A DNA stretch of 32,700 nt, from assembly GCA_024102795.1 (NCBI GenBank), contig JAGFJK010000176.1, forward strand, positions 1 through 32,700, in the 5' to 3' direction. The DNA comes from Pirellulaceae bacterium. Lineage in GTDB: Bacteria; Planctomycetota; Planctomycetia; Pirellulales; Pirellulaceae. The position numbers were made by a program, and so were the translations under genes. A model generated the notes under the pieces. That model was not told the origin of the DNA. It worked only from the letters and a program-made list of their open reading frames with translations, and ran no database searches. Below, one piece after another: positions 7,120 to 16,336 of this stretch. Position 1 is the stretch's first letter. Every line of letters begins with the position of its first letter.

Positions 7120-9915
7120 TCATCCGGCCATGACGGGTTCCAACGGGCGGGCGCGATGCAGAATCAGCCACTCGGCATTCTCGTCCAGCGCCTCGCCGCC
7201 CAGTTCGAGGATCGCGTCCTGCACGACCTTTATCTGCTCGCGGAAATCGGTCAGCCTTTGGTCCGCCGCTCGCCTGGCCGCCGCGATCACACTTGGATCC
7301 GGGGGACTGGCGGCTTCCGCCTGGCGTACCTGTTCGTCGGCACGCCTCCAGTCCGCTTCCAGCTCGGCCAGGCGGTCGATCTGGCGGCTGAGCGTTTCGT
7401 CCGCGTTCGCGAACAGACTGAGCATGGTGTGGTACTGATAGGCCAGCTCGGACTTCAGGTTCTTCTCCGTCCAGGCCACGATCAAGGCGCCAAGGATCAG
7501 CAAGCAACCGGCCCCCACGATCACCAGGTTCTGACCGTTGGGCAGGTTGCCAGTCCGCGTACTGAACACCACCAGCAAGCCGATCAGAATGGCGGCCAGG
7601 GTGAGCGAGGCGGGCAGATAGGCCGCGAAACTTCCCAACATCTGCCACCGTGTGCGCACCACATTGTGCGGATCGCGATAGGTGTTCACAGCGGGTATCC
7701 ACAGGTCGGGCAGCCGATGCCGAAAGTGTTTCCAGCGGTCTTTCAACGAGCGGGCCGCTGGACGCCTTCCTGGTTCAATTGCCGGCTCGGATTGCAGCCA
7801 GGCCAACAGCGTCCCTAGAAGGGCGATGGCCCCACCAGCCAGAAGGAACGTCTCACCCCAGGGATTCAGCCAGTCCAGGTGGTCGTGGTCGGCGCCGGCG
7901 GGCGTGTGCAGCGCCACGGAGCAAACCAGGAGCAGTATGATCCACAAGCCGGCCAGCGCCAGCGTGTTGCCCCATTTGTGTCCGGCGTGCAGCGCATGTT
8001 CGTGCTTTTCAAAACTGTTCTTGAAATACTTCCGCTGATCTTGAACCCAACTGTGCAACACGCACCGCAGGGCCTTGACCTGTAAATCGGGGCCGAGGCG
8101 AGCGAAGGCGAAGCGGGCCGTTTCATAGGGAAAGGAGGCGGAACGGATGGCCGCTCGGATCCAGTCCAGCTCGTTTCGCTGGCGGTCCATGTAGTGGGCC
8201 GAGACGGACTTGCCCAGGCCGGCCAGGTGCCAGTAGAACTGCACTCGCGCGCCCTCGGCGATCGCCCGGTAATCGTGTGCCCGTTCGCCCCGGAATAGCG
8301 ATCGCTCCCACCAGTACCAGAGCATGGCCGTCACGGTGAACAGGACGGTCAGCCCGCCAAGCAAGGGCTGGCTGATCCAGCCAGTCGCTTTGTACAACAA
8401 GATCCATTCACCATGCTGGCTGGCGGCATCGGGCGGCTCGTGGGCGTCCGCCGGGATTTGGGACGGGGTAGCGGCGAGGGCGTGGTCGGGCGCGCCGGAC
8501 ACATCTTCCGCGAGGCCGGCGGCCGCGCCGCCCGAATCCCCCGCCGCATGACCCACGGCGGCTGACGGTGCGTGATGGTCCGCGCGCGGATGCCAATGGG
8601 CGAAGAAGTCAAGCGAACAGGCGGCGAGCGCCGTGAACACGAACAGCCAACGCAACGCCCGGTCCCGCTTGGAACTCAGATTCCGGTTGGCCTCCGATGC
8701 CTGGCGGCGCAATCCAGCCAGGCGTCGCAGCGGCGCGACCAGGTCGTCGCTGGCGGCTTGCAGCTCGCCCGCCAGCGTCTGGGACCTTCCCTGCTGGTCG
8801 CGGTACATCAATCGCTGGAATAGTTCCTGCTGCGCTCGATCGTCGTTGATGTGGCCCAAGGCGTTGAAGTGATCCAGGTTGGCGGCGATGCGGGTCATCA
8901 CCGTCAGCCCGAGCTGCTGCCAGTCCGCGTCATCATCGATCGCGTTCTTGCGCCGCGGAACGTTGCAGGCCTGCAGGAAGCGCGCCGGGGGAGTTGCCGC
9001 GGGTGGCGCCGTCGAATTCTTGAGCCGCTGGGTATGCAGATGCAGCACGGGTCCGCCGTGCGGCATGCCCAGCGAGTCAGTTGTGGGCAGCAGGCCTGGT
9101 TGCGGCCCGCGCCGCCGAGCGTCCACGATGGCCGCCGTGCCCTCGGCATTGTCCGCGTTGTGGTGATGATCCCAAATCGCCAGCAGCAGGTGGCAATAGC
9201 TGGCCAGGTACTCGCCCGCCACACGGTATCGTTGGCGGCGTTGCGCTTTGTCCTGTTGCGCCGCGGCCTCGAAACGCTGGCGGAGCCGTTCTTCATCGCA
9301 CAACTGACCCGCCGGACACTCGGAGTCCTGCTTCAAATGAACGACAAACGTGTTCTCCGGTTGGACCTCGGCCAGCAGTTCGCGGAATCGTTGTTGGCGC
9401 CGTTGGTTGTCTTCGTCGGTTCCGTCGGCGCTGACAAACGAGGTCGAATTGACGTACAAGTCGGCGGGCATCGGCAGGGCCGCCAGCACCTGGAAGCCCG
9501 CGGCTCGGAATTCGGGCTCCAGCGCCACTTCGGCCACCAGCGTGTCGGCACCCGGCGCCAGAGCGGTCAGCACGAGCACCGGCGTGTGCTTCAATCTGGG
9601 CCAGCACTCCACGGCCAATTCGTACGGCCGCTTAGGTTCCTGGTCCTCGTGCCGCCCACTGGTCGCCGGCAACAGCTCCAGCAGTTGGTCCAGGTGCGCA
9701 CGCCAGCGGGTTTGATGCTCCGACTCCACGTCGCTCGCATCCCAATCGTCGCCCGCGACACGAATCGAAGGGGGCTTGAGGAACCGAAATACCAGGCGCA
9801 CGCGTTCCTTCAAGGGCTCCACTTCCTCGTGACGCAGGTCCATATGCCCGGTGACTCCGACCAGGTAGGCGGGCTGTGCGGGCAAGTTTTTCAGCGACGC
9901 GGCGAAGGAACTCAT
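7120..9915 (-). CDS. Large SLOG-type sensor protein with C-terminal multi-membrane (SLATT-like) region
   Basis: This 931-residue protein starts at ATG 9915, with an in-frame TTG one codon earlier. Residues 1 to about 300 form a Rossmann-like LOG/DprA (SLOG) domain. It opens with the strand YLVGVTGHMDL (about 17-27), followed by VLVLTALAPGADTLVAEVAL (about 113-132). It continues with FQVLAALPMPADLY, then AGEYLASYCHLLLAIWD (about 233-249) and EGTAAIVDARRRG. Six hydrophobic segments follow (about 420-440, 514-536, 650-670, 689-707, 765-785 and 797-815). Between them are conserved-looking stretches such as DYRAIAEGARVQFYWHLAG and MDRQRNELDWIRAAI. The C-terminus has a coiled-coil-like helix and ends LDENAEWLILHRARPLE. 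SLOG domains are thought to bind nucleotide-derived ligands, and membrane SLATT-type partners are predicted effectors in bacterial conflict systems. Assignment to that class is by motif reading. No CD-NTase gene is adjacent. Confidence 0.75.
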   Translation of the reverse strand: MSSFAASLKNLPAQPAYLVGVTGHMDLRHEEVEPLKERVRLVFRFLKPPSIRVAGDDWDASDVESEHQTRWRAHLDQLLELLPATSGRHEDQEPKRPYELAVECWPRLKHTPVLVLTALAPGADTLVAEVALEPEFRAAGFQVLAALPMPADLYVNSTSFVSADGTDEDNQRRQQRFRELLAEVQPENTFVVHLKQDSECPAGQLCDEERLRQRFEAAAQQDKAQRRQRYRVAGEYLASYCHLLLAIWDHHHNADNAEGTAAIVDARRRGPQPGLLPTTDSLGMPHGGPVLHLHTQRLKNSTAPPAATPPARFLQACNVPRRKNAIDDDADWQQLGLTVMTRIAANLDHFNALGHINDDRAQQELFQRLMYRDQQGRSQTLAGELQAASDDLVAPLRRLAGLRRQASEANRNLSSKRDRALRWLFVFTALAACSLDFFAHWHPRADHHAPSAAVGHAAGDSGGAAAGLAEDVSGAPDHALAATPSQIPADAHEPPDAASQHGEWILLYKATGWISQPLLGGLTVLFTVTAMLWYWWERSLFRGERAHDYRAIAEGARVQFYWHLAGLGKSVSAHYMDRQRNELDWIRAAIRSASFPYETARFAFARLGPDLQVKALRCVLHSWVQDQRKYFKNSFEKHEHALHAGHKWGNTLALAGLWIILLLVCSVALHTPAGADHDHLDWLNPWGETFLLAGGAIALLGTLLAWLQSEPAIEPGRRPAARSLKDRWKHFRHRLPDLWIPAVNTYRDPHNVVRTRWQMLGSFAAYLPASLTLAAILIGLLVVFSTRTGNLPNGQNLVIVGAGCLLILGALIVAWTEKNLKSELAYQYHTMLSLFANADETLSRQIDRLAELEADWRRADEQVRQAEAASPPDPSVIAAARRAADQRLTDFREQIKVVQDAILELGGEALDENAEWLILHRARPLEPVMAG

Positions 9916-10099
9916 CAACTCATCTCGGCGGTCGGACGATCCATGGGTCTTCTACGGTGGTGATGGGCCGCCGGACTGGCAGTGTGTGCCACGGCCGGTC
10001 GTTTCCGTCCACGATAGTTGGGGGAACGCGTCTGTGCGAGATGCACTACGGCAAGCCCCGTTTCGCGGGCCTCCCTCGGCCAGCGCGCCGACAGGCCGC

Positions 10100-10954
10100 T
10101 CAGTCATTTTTTCTACTGGCCTCTCCGTCGTTCCCTCGGCCAGCGTGCGATTCCGTCCGCCCGCCGCGGCTCCGTTTCCAGGCCGTTAGGGTCCAGCGCG
10201 CGGCCAGCGGAAACAGTCCCAGCAGCACAAAGGCCAGCATCAGCCGAGGAGTAATCAGCGACTGCGCGCCTTGCCGCGACAGTTCCTCCAGCGAACGGAT
10301 CGACGACCCGGCGAACACATAGACGATGGTTCCCGGCAGCATCCCGATCTGGCTGATCCACCAGAAAGTCCGCGTGCGGATGCGTGTCAGCCCCATCACG
10401 ACGTTGATCACGAAGAACGGCACCAGCGGGATCAGCCGCAGCGTGAACAGATAGATCGGTCCCTCGCGGTCCAACGACTCGTTGAACGTCCGTAGCCGAT
10501 CGCCAAAACGCTCTTGCAAGGCGGCACCGAAAATGTAGCGGCTCAGCAGGAACGAGCAGGTGGCGCCGGCGGTGGAGGCGAAGCTGATCAGGATCAGCGC
10601 AGGCCAGAATCCGAACAGCCAGCCGTAGACCAGCGACATCACGGCGGCAAATGGCAGGGCCAGGGCCGTGACCGCGACGTACAGGACCAGCGCTCCGCCG
10701 TAGGTGGGCAGCGGATGCTGGTCTACGGCCAGGCGGAACTGTTGTTCCCGCTCGGCCAGTCGCTCCAGGGCGAACTCCTGCCGAAATGTAACGAACACGT
10801 ACAGGCCAGCCGCCACCAGCCCCAGCAGCAACACGCCGCGCAATAACCACCGCCAGGGCGAGCGCCGCTTCGCGTCCGTCGCGAAGCCGTCCGGCGACGA
10901 GCTCTTCGGTTGGCGACTTCCGGGTGGGGAACCATCGGGAGCGGCGTTGCTCAT
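10100..10954 (-). CDS. TVP38/TMEM64 (SNARE-associated/DedA-like) membrane protein
   Basis: The start ATG 10954 overlaps the pyrF stop in an ATGA arrangement, giving a 284-residue product. A polar N-terminus (about 30 residues) precedes a first membrane helix (WLLRGVLLLGLVAAGLYVFV). The family core follows: ALALPFAAVMSLVYGWLFGFW, a GATCSFLLSRYIFG segment, then LFTLRLIPLVPFFVINVVMGLT and WISQIGMLPGTIVYVFAGSS. The R-x-IP-x-x-P-F and G-x-x-P-G-T/x-x-Y-V-x-x-G motifs are characteristic of the family. These proteins are inner-membrane, with roles proposed in lipid scrambling or undecaprenyl carrier recycling for DedA relatives. The specific role here is unknown. Coupling to pyrF suggests co-translation. 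Confidence 0.9.
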   Translation of the reverse strand: MSNAAPDGSPPGSRQPKSSSPDGFATDAKRRSPWRWLLRGVLLLGLVAAGLYVFVTFRQEFALERLAEREQQFRLAVDQHPLPTYGGALVLYVAVTALALPFAAVMSLVYGWLFGFWPALILISFASTAGATCSFLLSRYIFGAALQERFGDRLRTFNESLDREGPIYLFTLRLIPLVPFFVINVVMGLTRIRTRTFWWISQIGMLPGTIVYVFAGSSIRSLEELSRQGAQSLITPRLMLAFVLLGLFPLAARWTLTAWKRSRGGRTESHAGRGNDGEASRKND

Positions 10955-11910
10955 GGCCGGCCTTCGCTGGCGCTGCCACCCGTCGCCAGTCGGCCGGCCG
11001 GCGTGTCGCTGCGTAACTGAGCGATCATGTCGAGCGTAGCTGCCTCGACCGCTCGCTGCCACTGGGCGTTCCCGAACCGCTGGCGGTAGGGCGCTCGCTC
11101 GTAAGCAAAGATGATGCCGCGGGAGTTGTTGACGATCGCGCCCAGGCCGCGCGGGTCGAACGCGCCGGCCACGTCCCGGGCCGTGCCGCCTTGGGCGCCG
11201 AAGCCGGGTACCAGAAACCAGGTGCCGGGCATCGCCGCCCGCAGTTCCAGCAACTGCTCCGGATGCGTCGCTCCGACGACCGCGCCCACCGCTCCGTAGC
11301 CGGACGAACCGTGCGTGCGCTGCGCGAGCTGCTCGACCATTCCGCCCACGTGCCGGTACAGCGCCTGGCCGCCGAACTCCAGATCCTGAAACCGCCGACT
11401 GCCGGGGTTTGACGTCTTGACCAGGACAAACAGGCCCGCGCCCCGATCGGTGGCCACCTGCACGAACGGTTCCAGGCTGTCATCGCCCAGGTAGGGACTG
11501 ACCGTCAGGGCATCGGCGCCCCAGGCACTCGCCTGGCCCGGTCCCAGGTACGCCTCGGCGTAGGCCTGGGCCGTCGAACCGATGTCGTTGCGTTTGCCGT
11601 CCAGAATGACCAGCAACCGCCGCTCGGCCGCGTGGCGGATCACATCGCGCAGGGCCTGCATGCCGGCGGGCCCCAACTGTTCGAAGAAGGCGGCCTGCGG
11701 CTTGACGGCGGCCACCAGCGGCGCGACCACGTCGATGACCCCCTGGCAGAAGGCGCGGTACGCCGCGGCCAGCTGTTCCAGCGGCGCGGAGGTGCCGCCG
11801 TCGGGCAGCAGCCCCTCTGGCAGATTCTCGGTTCGCGGGTCCAGCCCCACCAGCACGGGATTGCCGCAGCGCTGCACGCTGCTGGCCAGGCGATCGGCAA
11901 AGTGCTCCAT
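10951..11910 (-). CDS. pyrF: Orotidine 5'-phosphate decarboxylase
   Basis: The 319-residue protein converts OMP to UMP in pyrimidine synthesis. It has the signature LDGKRNDIGST (Asp104, Lys106, Asp109), the VGLDPR strand (about residues 21-26), Lys70 in AAVKPQ, VSPYLGDDS and the phosphate-binding VPGFGAQGG near residues 234-242. A length over 300 and the FFEQLGPAG segment place it in the longer subgroup of the family (TIGR02127 type) rather than the E. coli-like group. The ATG at 11910 is preceded by a 14-bp palindrome containing GGAAGAG, which may include its ribosome-binding site. Its stop overlaps the start of the TVP38-like gene. Confidence 0.95.
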   Translation of the reverse strand: MEHFADRLASSVQRCGNPVLVGLDPRTENLPEGLLPDGGTSAPLEQLAAAYRAFCQGVIDVVAPLVAAVKPQAAFFEQLGPAGMQALRDVIRHAAERRLLVILDGKRNDIGSTAQAYAEAYLGPGQASAWGADALTVSPYLGDDSLEPFVQVATDRGAGLFVLVKTSNPGSRRFQDLEFGGQALYRHVGGMVEQLAQRTHGSSGYGAVGAVVGATHPEQLLELRAAMPGTWFLVPGFGAQGGTARDVAGAFDPRGLGAIVNNSRGIIFAYERAPYRQRFGNAQWQRAVEAATLDMIAQLRSDTPAGRLATGGSASEGRP

Positions 11911-11918
11911 CGGCTTGT

Positions 11919-11932
11919 CTCTTCCGGAAGAG
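11919..11932. promoter_or_regulatory. 14-bp perfect palindrome in the pyrF leader
   Basis: CTCTTCCGGAAGAG is its own reverse complement and ends nine bases before the pyrF start codon. It overlaps the only GA-rich ribosome-binding candidate (GGAAGAG). It could be an operator or a palindrome that affects access to the binding site. The sequence alone does not decide between these. Confidence 0.35.
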
Positions 11933-12150
11933 TTAGACTTCGGTGGCAGCCCGGATTGTAGCGGGTTGCCGCCGAGGTCGTCACCGCCGCGCGAAATCGT
12001 TGCTCCTGGGAAGTCGCGCAGTGGAAATCGGTCGCCGGATCAGGGATACTTGCCAGCAGTTGCGGGTCGCGGCGCGACGCGCGGCGACCGGGACCGTCTC
12101 CAACGCCTGACTTTCGATTCGACGCACCTGTAACCGCGCGAAAGGCGACA

Positions 12151-13962
<1,812 letters not shown>

Positions 13963-13969
13963 TTCGACC

Positions 13970-13998
13970 TTTACAGAGCGCCGGGGATCGCTCACAAT
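13970..13998 (+). promoter_or_regulatory. Candidate sigma70-type promoter for greA
   Basis: TTTACA (13970-13975) and CACAAT (13993-13998) are 17 bases apart, matching the housekeeping consensus at five of six and four of six positions. The predicted transcript would begin near 14005, about 95 bases before the greA start. The promoter begins just eight bases after the sulfatase stop codon. Confidence 0.5.
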
Positions 13999-14032
13999 GT
14001 GGGAACCTAGAGTGAACGTGAGTGGCAAACCA

Positions 14033-14079
14033 GCGACCTCCTACTCGACGAACCGACGCGGGAGGTCGCTTCTTTTTGG
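14033..14079 (+). terminator. Intrinsic-terminator-like hairpin in the greA leader
   Basis: The arms GCGACCTCC (14033-14041) and GGAGGTCGC (14061-14069) are perfectly complementary and separated by 19 bases. TTCTTTTT follows directly. It could end transcription from the sulfatase. The candidate promoter at 13970-13998 lies upstream of it and greA starts only 20 bases after it, so it may also act as an attenuator within the greA leader. Confidence 0.75.
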
Positions 14080-14099
14080 TTTCGGCAAAGAGTGGAGTG

Positions 14100-14582
14100 A
14101 TGACCGACTATATTCCGATGACCCGCGAGGGCTACGATCGCAAGAAGGCGGAACTGGATCGGCTGGAGCATGACGAGATGCCCAAGATCGCCGAGAAGAT
14201 CGCGGTGGCTCGGGCCGAGGGCGACTTGAAGGAGAACGCCGAGTACCACGCCCAGCGCGAAGCCCAGGGAATGCTGCAAGCGAAAATCAACAAGCTCCGC
14301 AGCGACCTGGCCCGGGCCACGATCATGGATCCGGCCAAGACCCCCAAGGACCAGGTGGCGTTCGGCGCCACCGTGGTAGTCAAGGATCTGGACTACGGCG
14401 ATGAGGAGGAGTTCACCCTGGTGGGTGCCGGCGACGAGGACTACGACGCGGGCCGCTACCTGATCACCAGCCCGATCGGCCAGGGCCTGCTGGGCCGCAA
14501 GATCGGCGAGAAGGTGGACATCGAGGTTCCCAAGGGGACGCTGCGTTTCGAAATTCTCGCCATCCGCTACGAAGAAGTCTGA
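14100..14582 (+). CDS. greA: Transcription elongation factor GreA
   Basis: The 160-residue protein starts at ATG 14100 and has the usual GreA length. The N-terminal coiled coil includes [50 protein letters not shown]. The acidic tip residues and the [16 protein letters not shown] signature are intact (about residues 42-53). The C-terminal FKBP-like domain contains [22 protein letters not shown] and ends with [30 protein letters not shown]. It stimulates transcript cleavage in backtracked RNA polymerase. It is followed after 44 bases by a membrane protein on the same strand. The leader has a promoter-hairpin arrangement that may regulate it. Confidence 0.97.
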   Translation: MTDYIPMTREGYDRKKAELDRLEHDEMPKIAEKIAVARAEGDLKENAEYHAQREAQGMLQAKINKLRSDLARATIMDPAKTPKDQVAFGATVVVKDLDYGDEEEFTLVGAGDEDYDAGRYLITSPIGQGLLGRKIGEKVDIEVPKGTLRFEILAIRYEEV

Positions 14583-14626
14583 AGCAACGTTCCGCTGGAC
14601 AGCATTGCGTTTCCGGGAGACTCCGC

Positions 14627-15319
14627 GTGGCCTACGACGACCAGAAATTCCAGGCGGAACCGCCCGCTCCCCGTCGCAGCAACTGGACGCCCATCCTGCT
14701 GGGCTGCCTGGGGGTCGTGCTGTTGGTAGTGCTGATTTGCGGCGGCGTGGTGTGGTACGTCACGACCAACATCAAGCGGATCGCGGCCGATACGATTCGC
14801 AACGGGATCGTCAGTGCCGTGAACGACTCCGAGTTGTCGGCCGAGGACAAGCAGAAGATTATCGTCCAGGTCGATCGGGTGGTCGACGACTTCAAGGCCG
14901 GCAAGATCACTCTGGAAGACCTGGGCCGGATCGCCGAGGAACTGGGCGAGTCGCCCATCATGGGCGCGGCGTTCATTTTCTTTGCCGAGGAGAAGTACGT
15001 CAAAGTCTCCGGTCTGACCGACGAGGAGAAACTGGCCGCCCGCCGCACGCTGGAGCGGGCCGCCCGCGGTGTCCACGAAGGATTGCTGTCAACCGACGAC
15101 TTCGAGGAATCGATGCAGATCGTCATGACCACCGGGCCCAACGGCGAACAGCAGATGAAGGAACGGCTGACCGACGAGGAGGTGCGGCAGTTTCTGGCCT
15201 CGGTCAAGCAGAAGGCCGACGACGCCGGGGTGCCGGACGAAGAGTTCAAGATCGACATCGGCGAAACGATGCGGCAGGCGATCGACCGGGCCCTGCAAGG
15301 CGATCCGGCCAACCCGTAG
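14627..15319 (+). CDS. Single-pass membrane protein of unknown function
   Basis: This 230-residue protein begins at GTG 14627, with GGGAGA six bases upstream. It has a Pro-rich cytoplasmic N-terminus, one strong membrane helix at about residues 23-46 (ILLGCLGVVLLVVLICGGVVWYV), and a hydrophilic helical remainder. The rest is rich in Glu, Asp and Lys, for example ELSAEDKQKIIVQVDRVVDD, KAGKITLEDLGRIAEELGES and LTDEEKLAARRTLERAARG. No catalytic motif is visible. It lies 44 bases after greA and could be co-transcribed. The family was not recognised. Confidence 0.85.
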   Translation: MAYDDQKFQAEPPAPRRSNWTPILLGCLGVVLLVVLICGGVVWYVTTNIKRIAADTIRNGIVSAVNDSELSAEDKQKIIVQVDRVVDDFKAGKITLEDLGRIAEELGESPIMGAAFIFFAEEKYVKVSGLTDEEKLAARRTLERAARGVHEGLLSTDDFEESMQIVMTTGPNGEQQMKERLTDEEVRQFLASVKQKADDAGVPDEEFKIDIGETMRQAIDRALQGDPANP

Positions 15320-15326
15320 CGGCGAT

Positions 15327-15635
15327 TCAACCGGGTCCGTTGTCGACGTAGGGCTGCAGGGAGCGCCGCAGAGCTTCCAGCGGCATGCCGCGGATCAGCA
15401 GTTTCTTTCTGGCGGTAGTCTCGCCGCTGACAATCTCGATCGCCGACCGCGGCACGCCCAGCGTGTCGGCCAGCAGGCCGATAATCGCCTGGTTGGCCTT
15501 GCCCTTCTCGGCCACCTGCGTCACGGCCACTCGCAGGGCGCCGTCGTGTACGCCGCGCAGAGCATTCCGGCGGGCGCCGGCCTGGGCTTTCACGTTCAGC
15601 AGGACCCCATCGGCGTGCGGCTGCAGGTCCAGCAT
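15327..15635 (-). CDS. DUF167 / YggU family protein
   Basis: This small 102-residue protein has the family core VKAQAGARRNALRGVHDGALRVAVTQ, then EKGKANQAIIGLLADTLGVPRSAIEIVSGETTARKKLLI. The conserved KGKAN segment and the G-x-x-x-R-x-K pattern are present. The biochemical role of the family is unknown. Its ATG overlaps the stop of the YggS-type gene by one base (TGATG), so translation is probably coupled. YggS and YggU genes are neighbours in many bacteria. Confidence 0.9.
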   Translation of the reverse strand: MLDLQPHADGVLLNVKAQAGARRNALRGVHDGALRVAVTQVAEKGKANQAIIGLLADTLGVPRSAIEIVSGETTARKKLLIRGMPLEALRRSLQPYVDNGPG

Positions 15636-16330
15636 CAGTCCAGTCCCTCGAACAGGGCGGAACCGATGCGGACCAGCGTGGCACCCTCGGCAATGGCCTG
15701 CTCAAAATCTCCGCTCATCCCCATCGACAGCTCATCCAAGCGCACTTCCGGCGGGCAGACCGCCCGCAGTTGATCGCGGAGCTGGCGGACTTGCTGGAAC
15801 TGCCGCCGGGCCTCGTCGGGCGCACTGCCCAGGCCGGACATGGCCATTAGTCCGAGAACGCGGAGCTGCCGATAGGTTGGCAGTTGTGGCAGCAGCGGTT
15901 CGAGCTGTTCGGCCAGGAATCCGTGCTTGGCCTGCTCGCGTGAGATGTTCACTTCCAACAGCACGTCGACCACCCGCCGCAGTTCGGCGGCCACGCGGTC
16001 CAGGGCCGCGAGCATCGGAAGGCTGTCCGCCGAATGCAGCAGACCGACATAGGGCAGCGTGCGGCGGATCTTGTTCCGCTGCAGGTGGCCGATCAGATGC
16101 CAGCGGACCGGCATCGCTTGCAGTGCCTCGGCCTTGGACCACAGATCCTGCGGGCGACTTTCGCCCAGATCCTGGCAGCCGGCGGCCACCACGGCGGCCG
16201 CTTCCCGCGGGCCGACGTACTTGGTGACCGCCACCAGCCGCACGTCACCGGGTCGGCGTCCCGCCCGCTCGGCGGCCCGCGCGATGCGTTCCTGGACCCG
16301 CTGCAAATTGCCCGCGATGACCGATTGCAT
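15635..16330 (-). CDS. YggS/PLPBP family pyridoxal-phosphate homeostasis protein
   Basis: This 231-residue protein has the TIM-barrel PLP-binding fold of the alanine-racemase N-terminal type. Lys37 in LVAVTKYV is the expected Schiff-base residue. Other signatures are GESRPQDLWSK (counterpart of GENRVQE), WHLIGHLQRNK, VDVLLEVNISREQAKHGF and LSMGMSGDFEQAI. It ends VRIGSALF(E)G. It is thought to buffer PLP and amino/keto-acid balance. Asn in the usual GENR is replaced by Ser. It starts six bases after the stop of the 594-residue upstream gene and overlaps the DUF167 gene downstream. Confidence 0.93.
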   Translation of the reverse strand: MQSVIAGNLQRVQERIARAAERAGRRPGDVRLVAVTKYVGPREAAAVVAAGCQDLGESRPQDLWSKAEALQAMPVRWHLIGHLQRNKIRRTLPYVGLLHSADSLPMLAALDRVAAELRRVVDVLLEVNISREQAKHGFLAEQLEPLLPQLPTYRQLRVLGLMAMSGLGSAPDEARRQFQQVRQLRDQLRAVCPPEVRLDELSMGMSGDFEQAIAEGATLVRIGSALFEGLD

Positions 16331-16336
16331 GGCGGT

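Noticed and set aside
10073..10145. The 13-mer CCCTCGGCCAGCG occurs twice, 60 bases apart
   Set aside because: One copy lies within the coding end of the TVP38-like gene and the other just after it. Short GC-rich repeats of this size are expected by chance or minor duplication.
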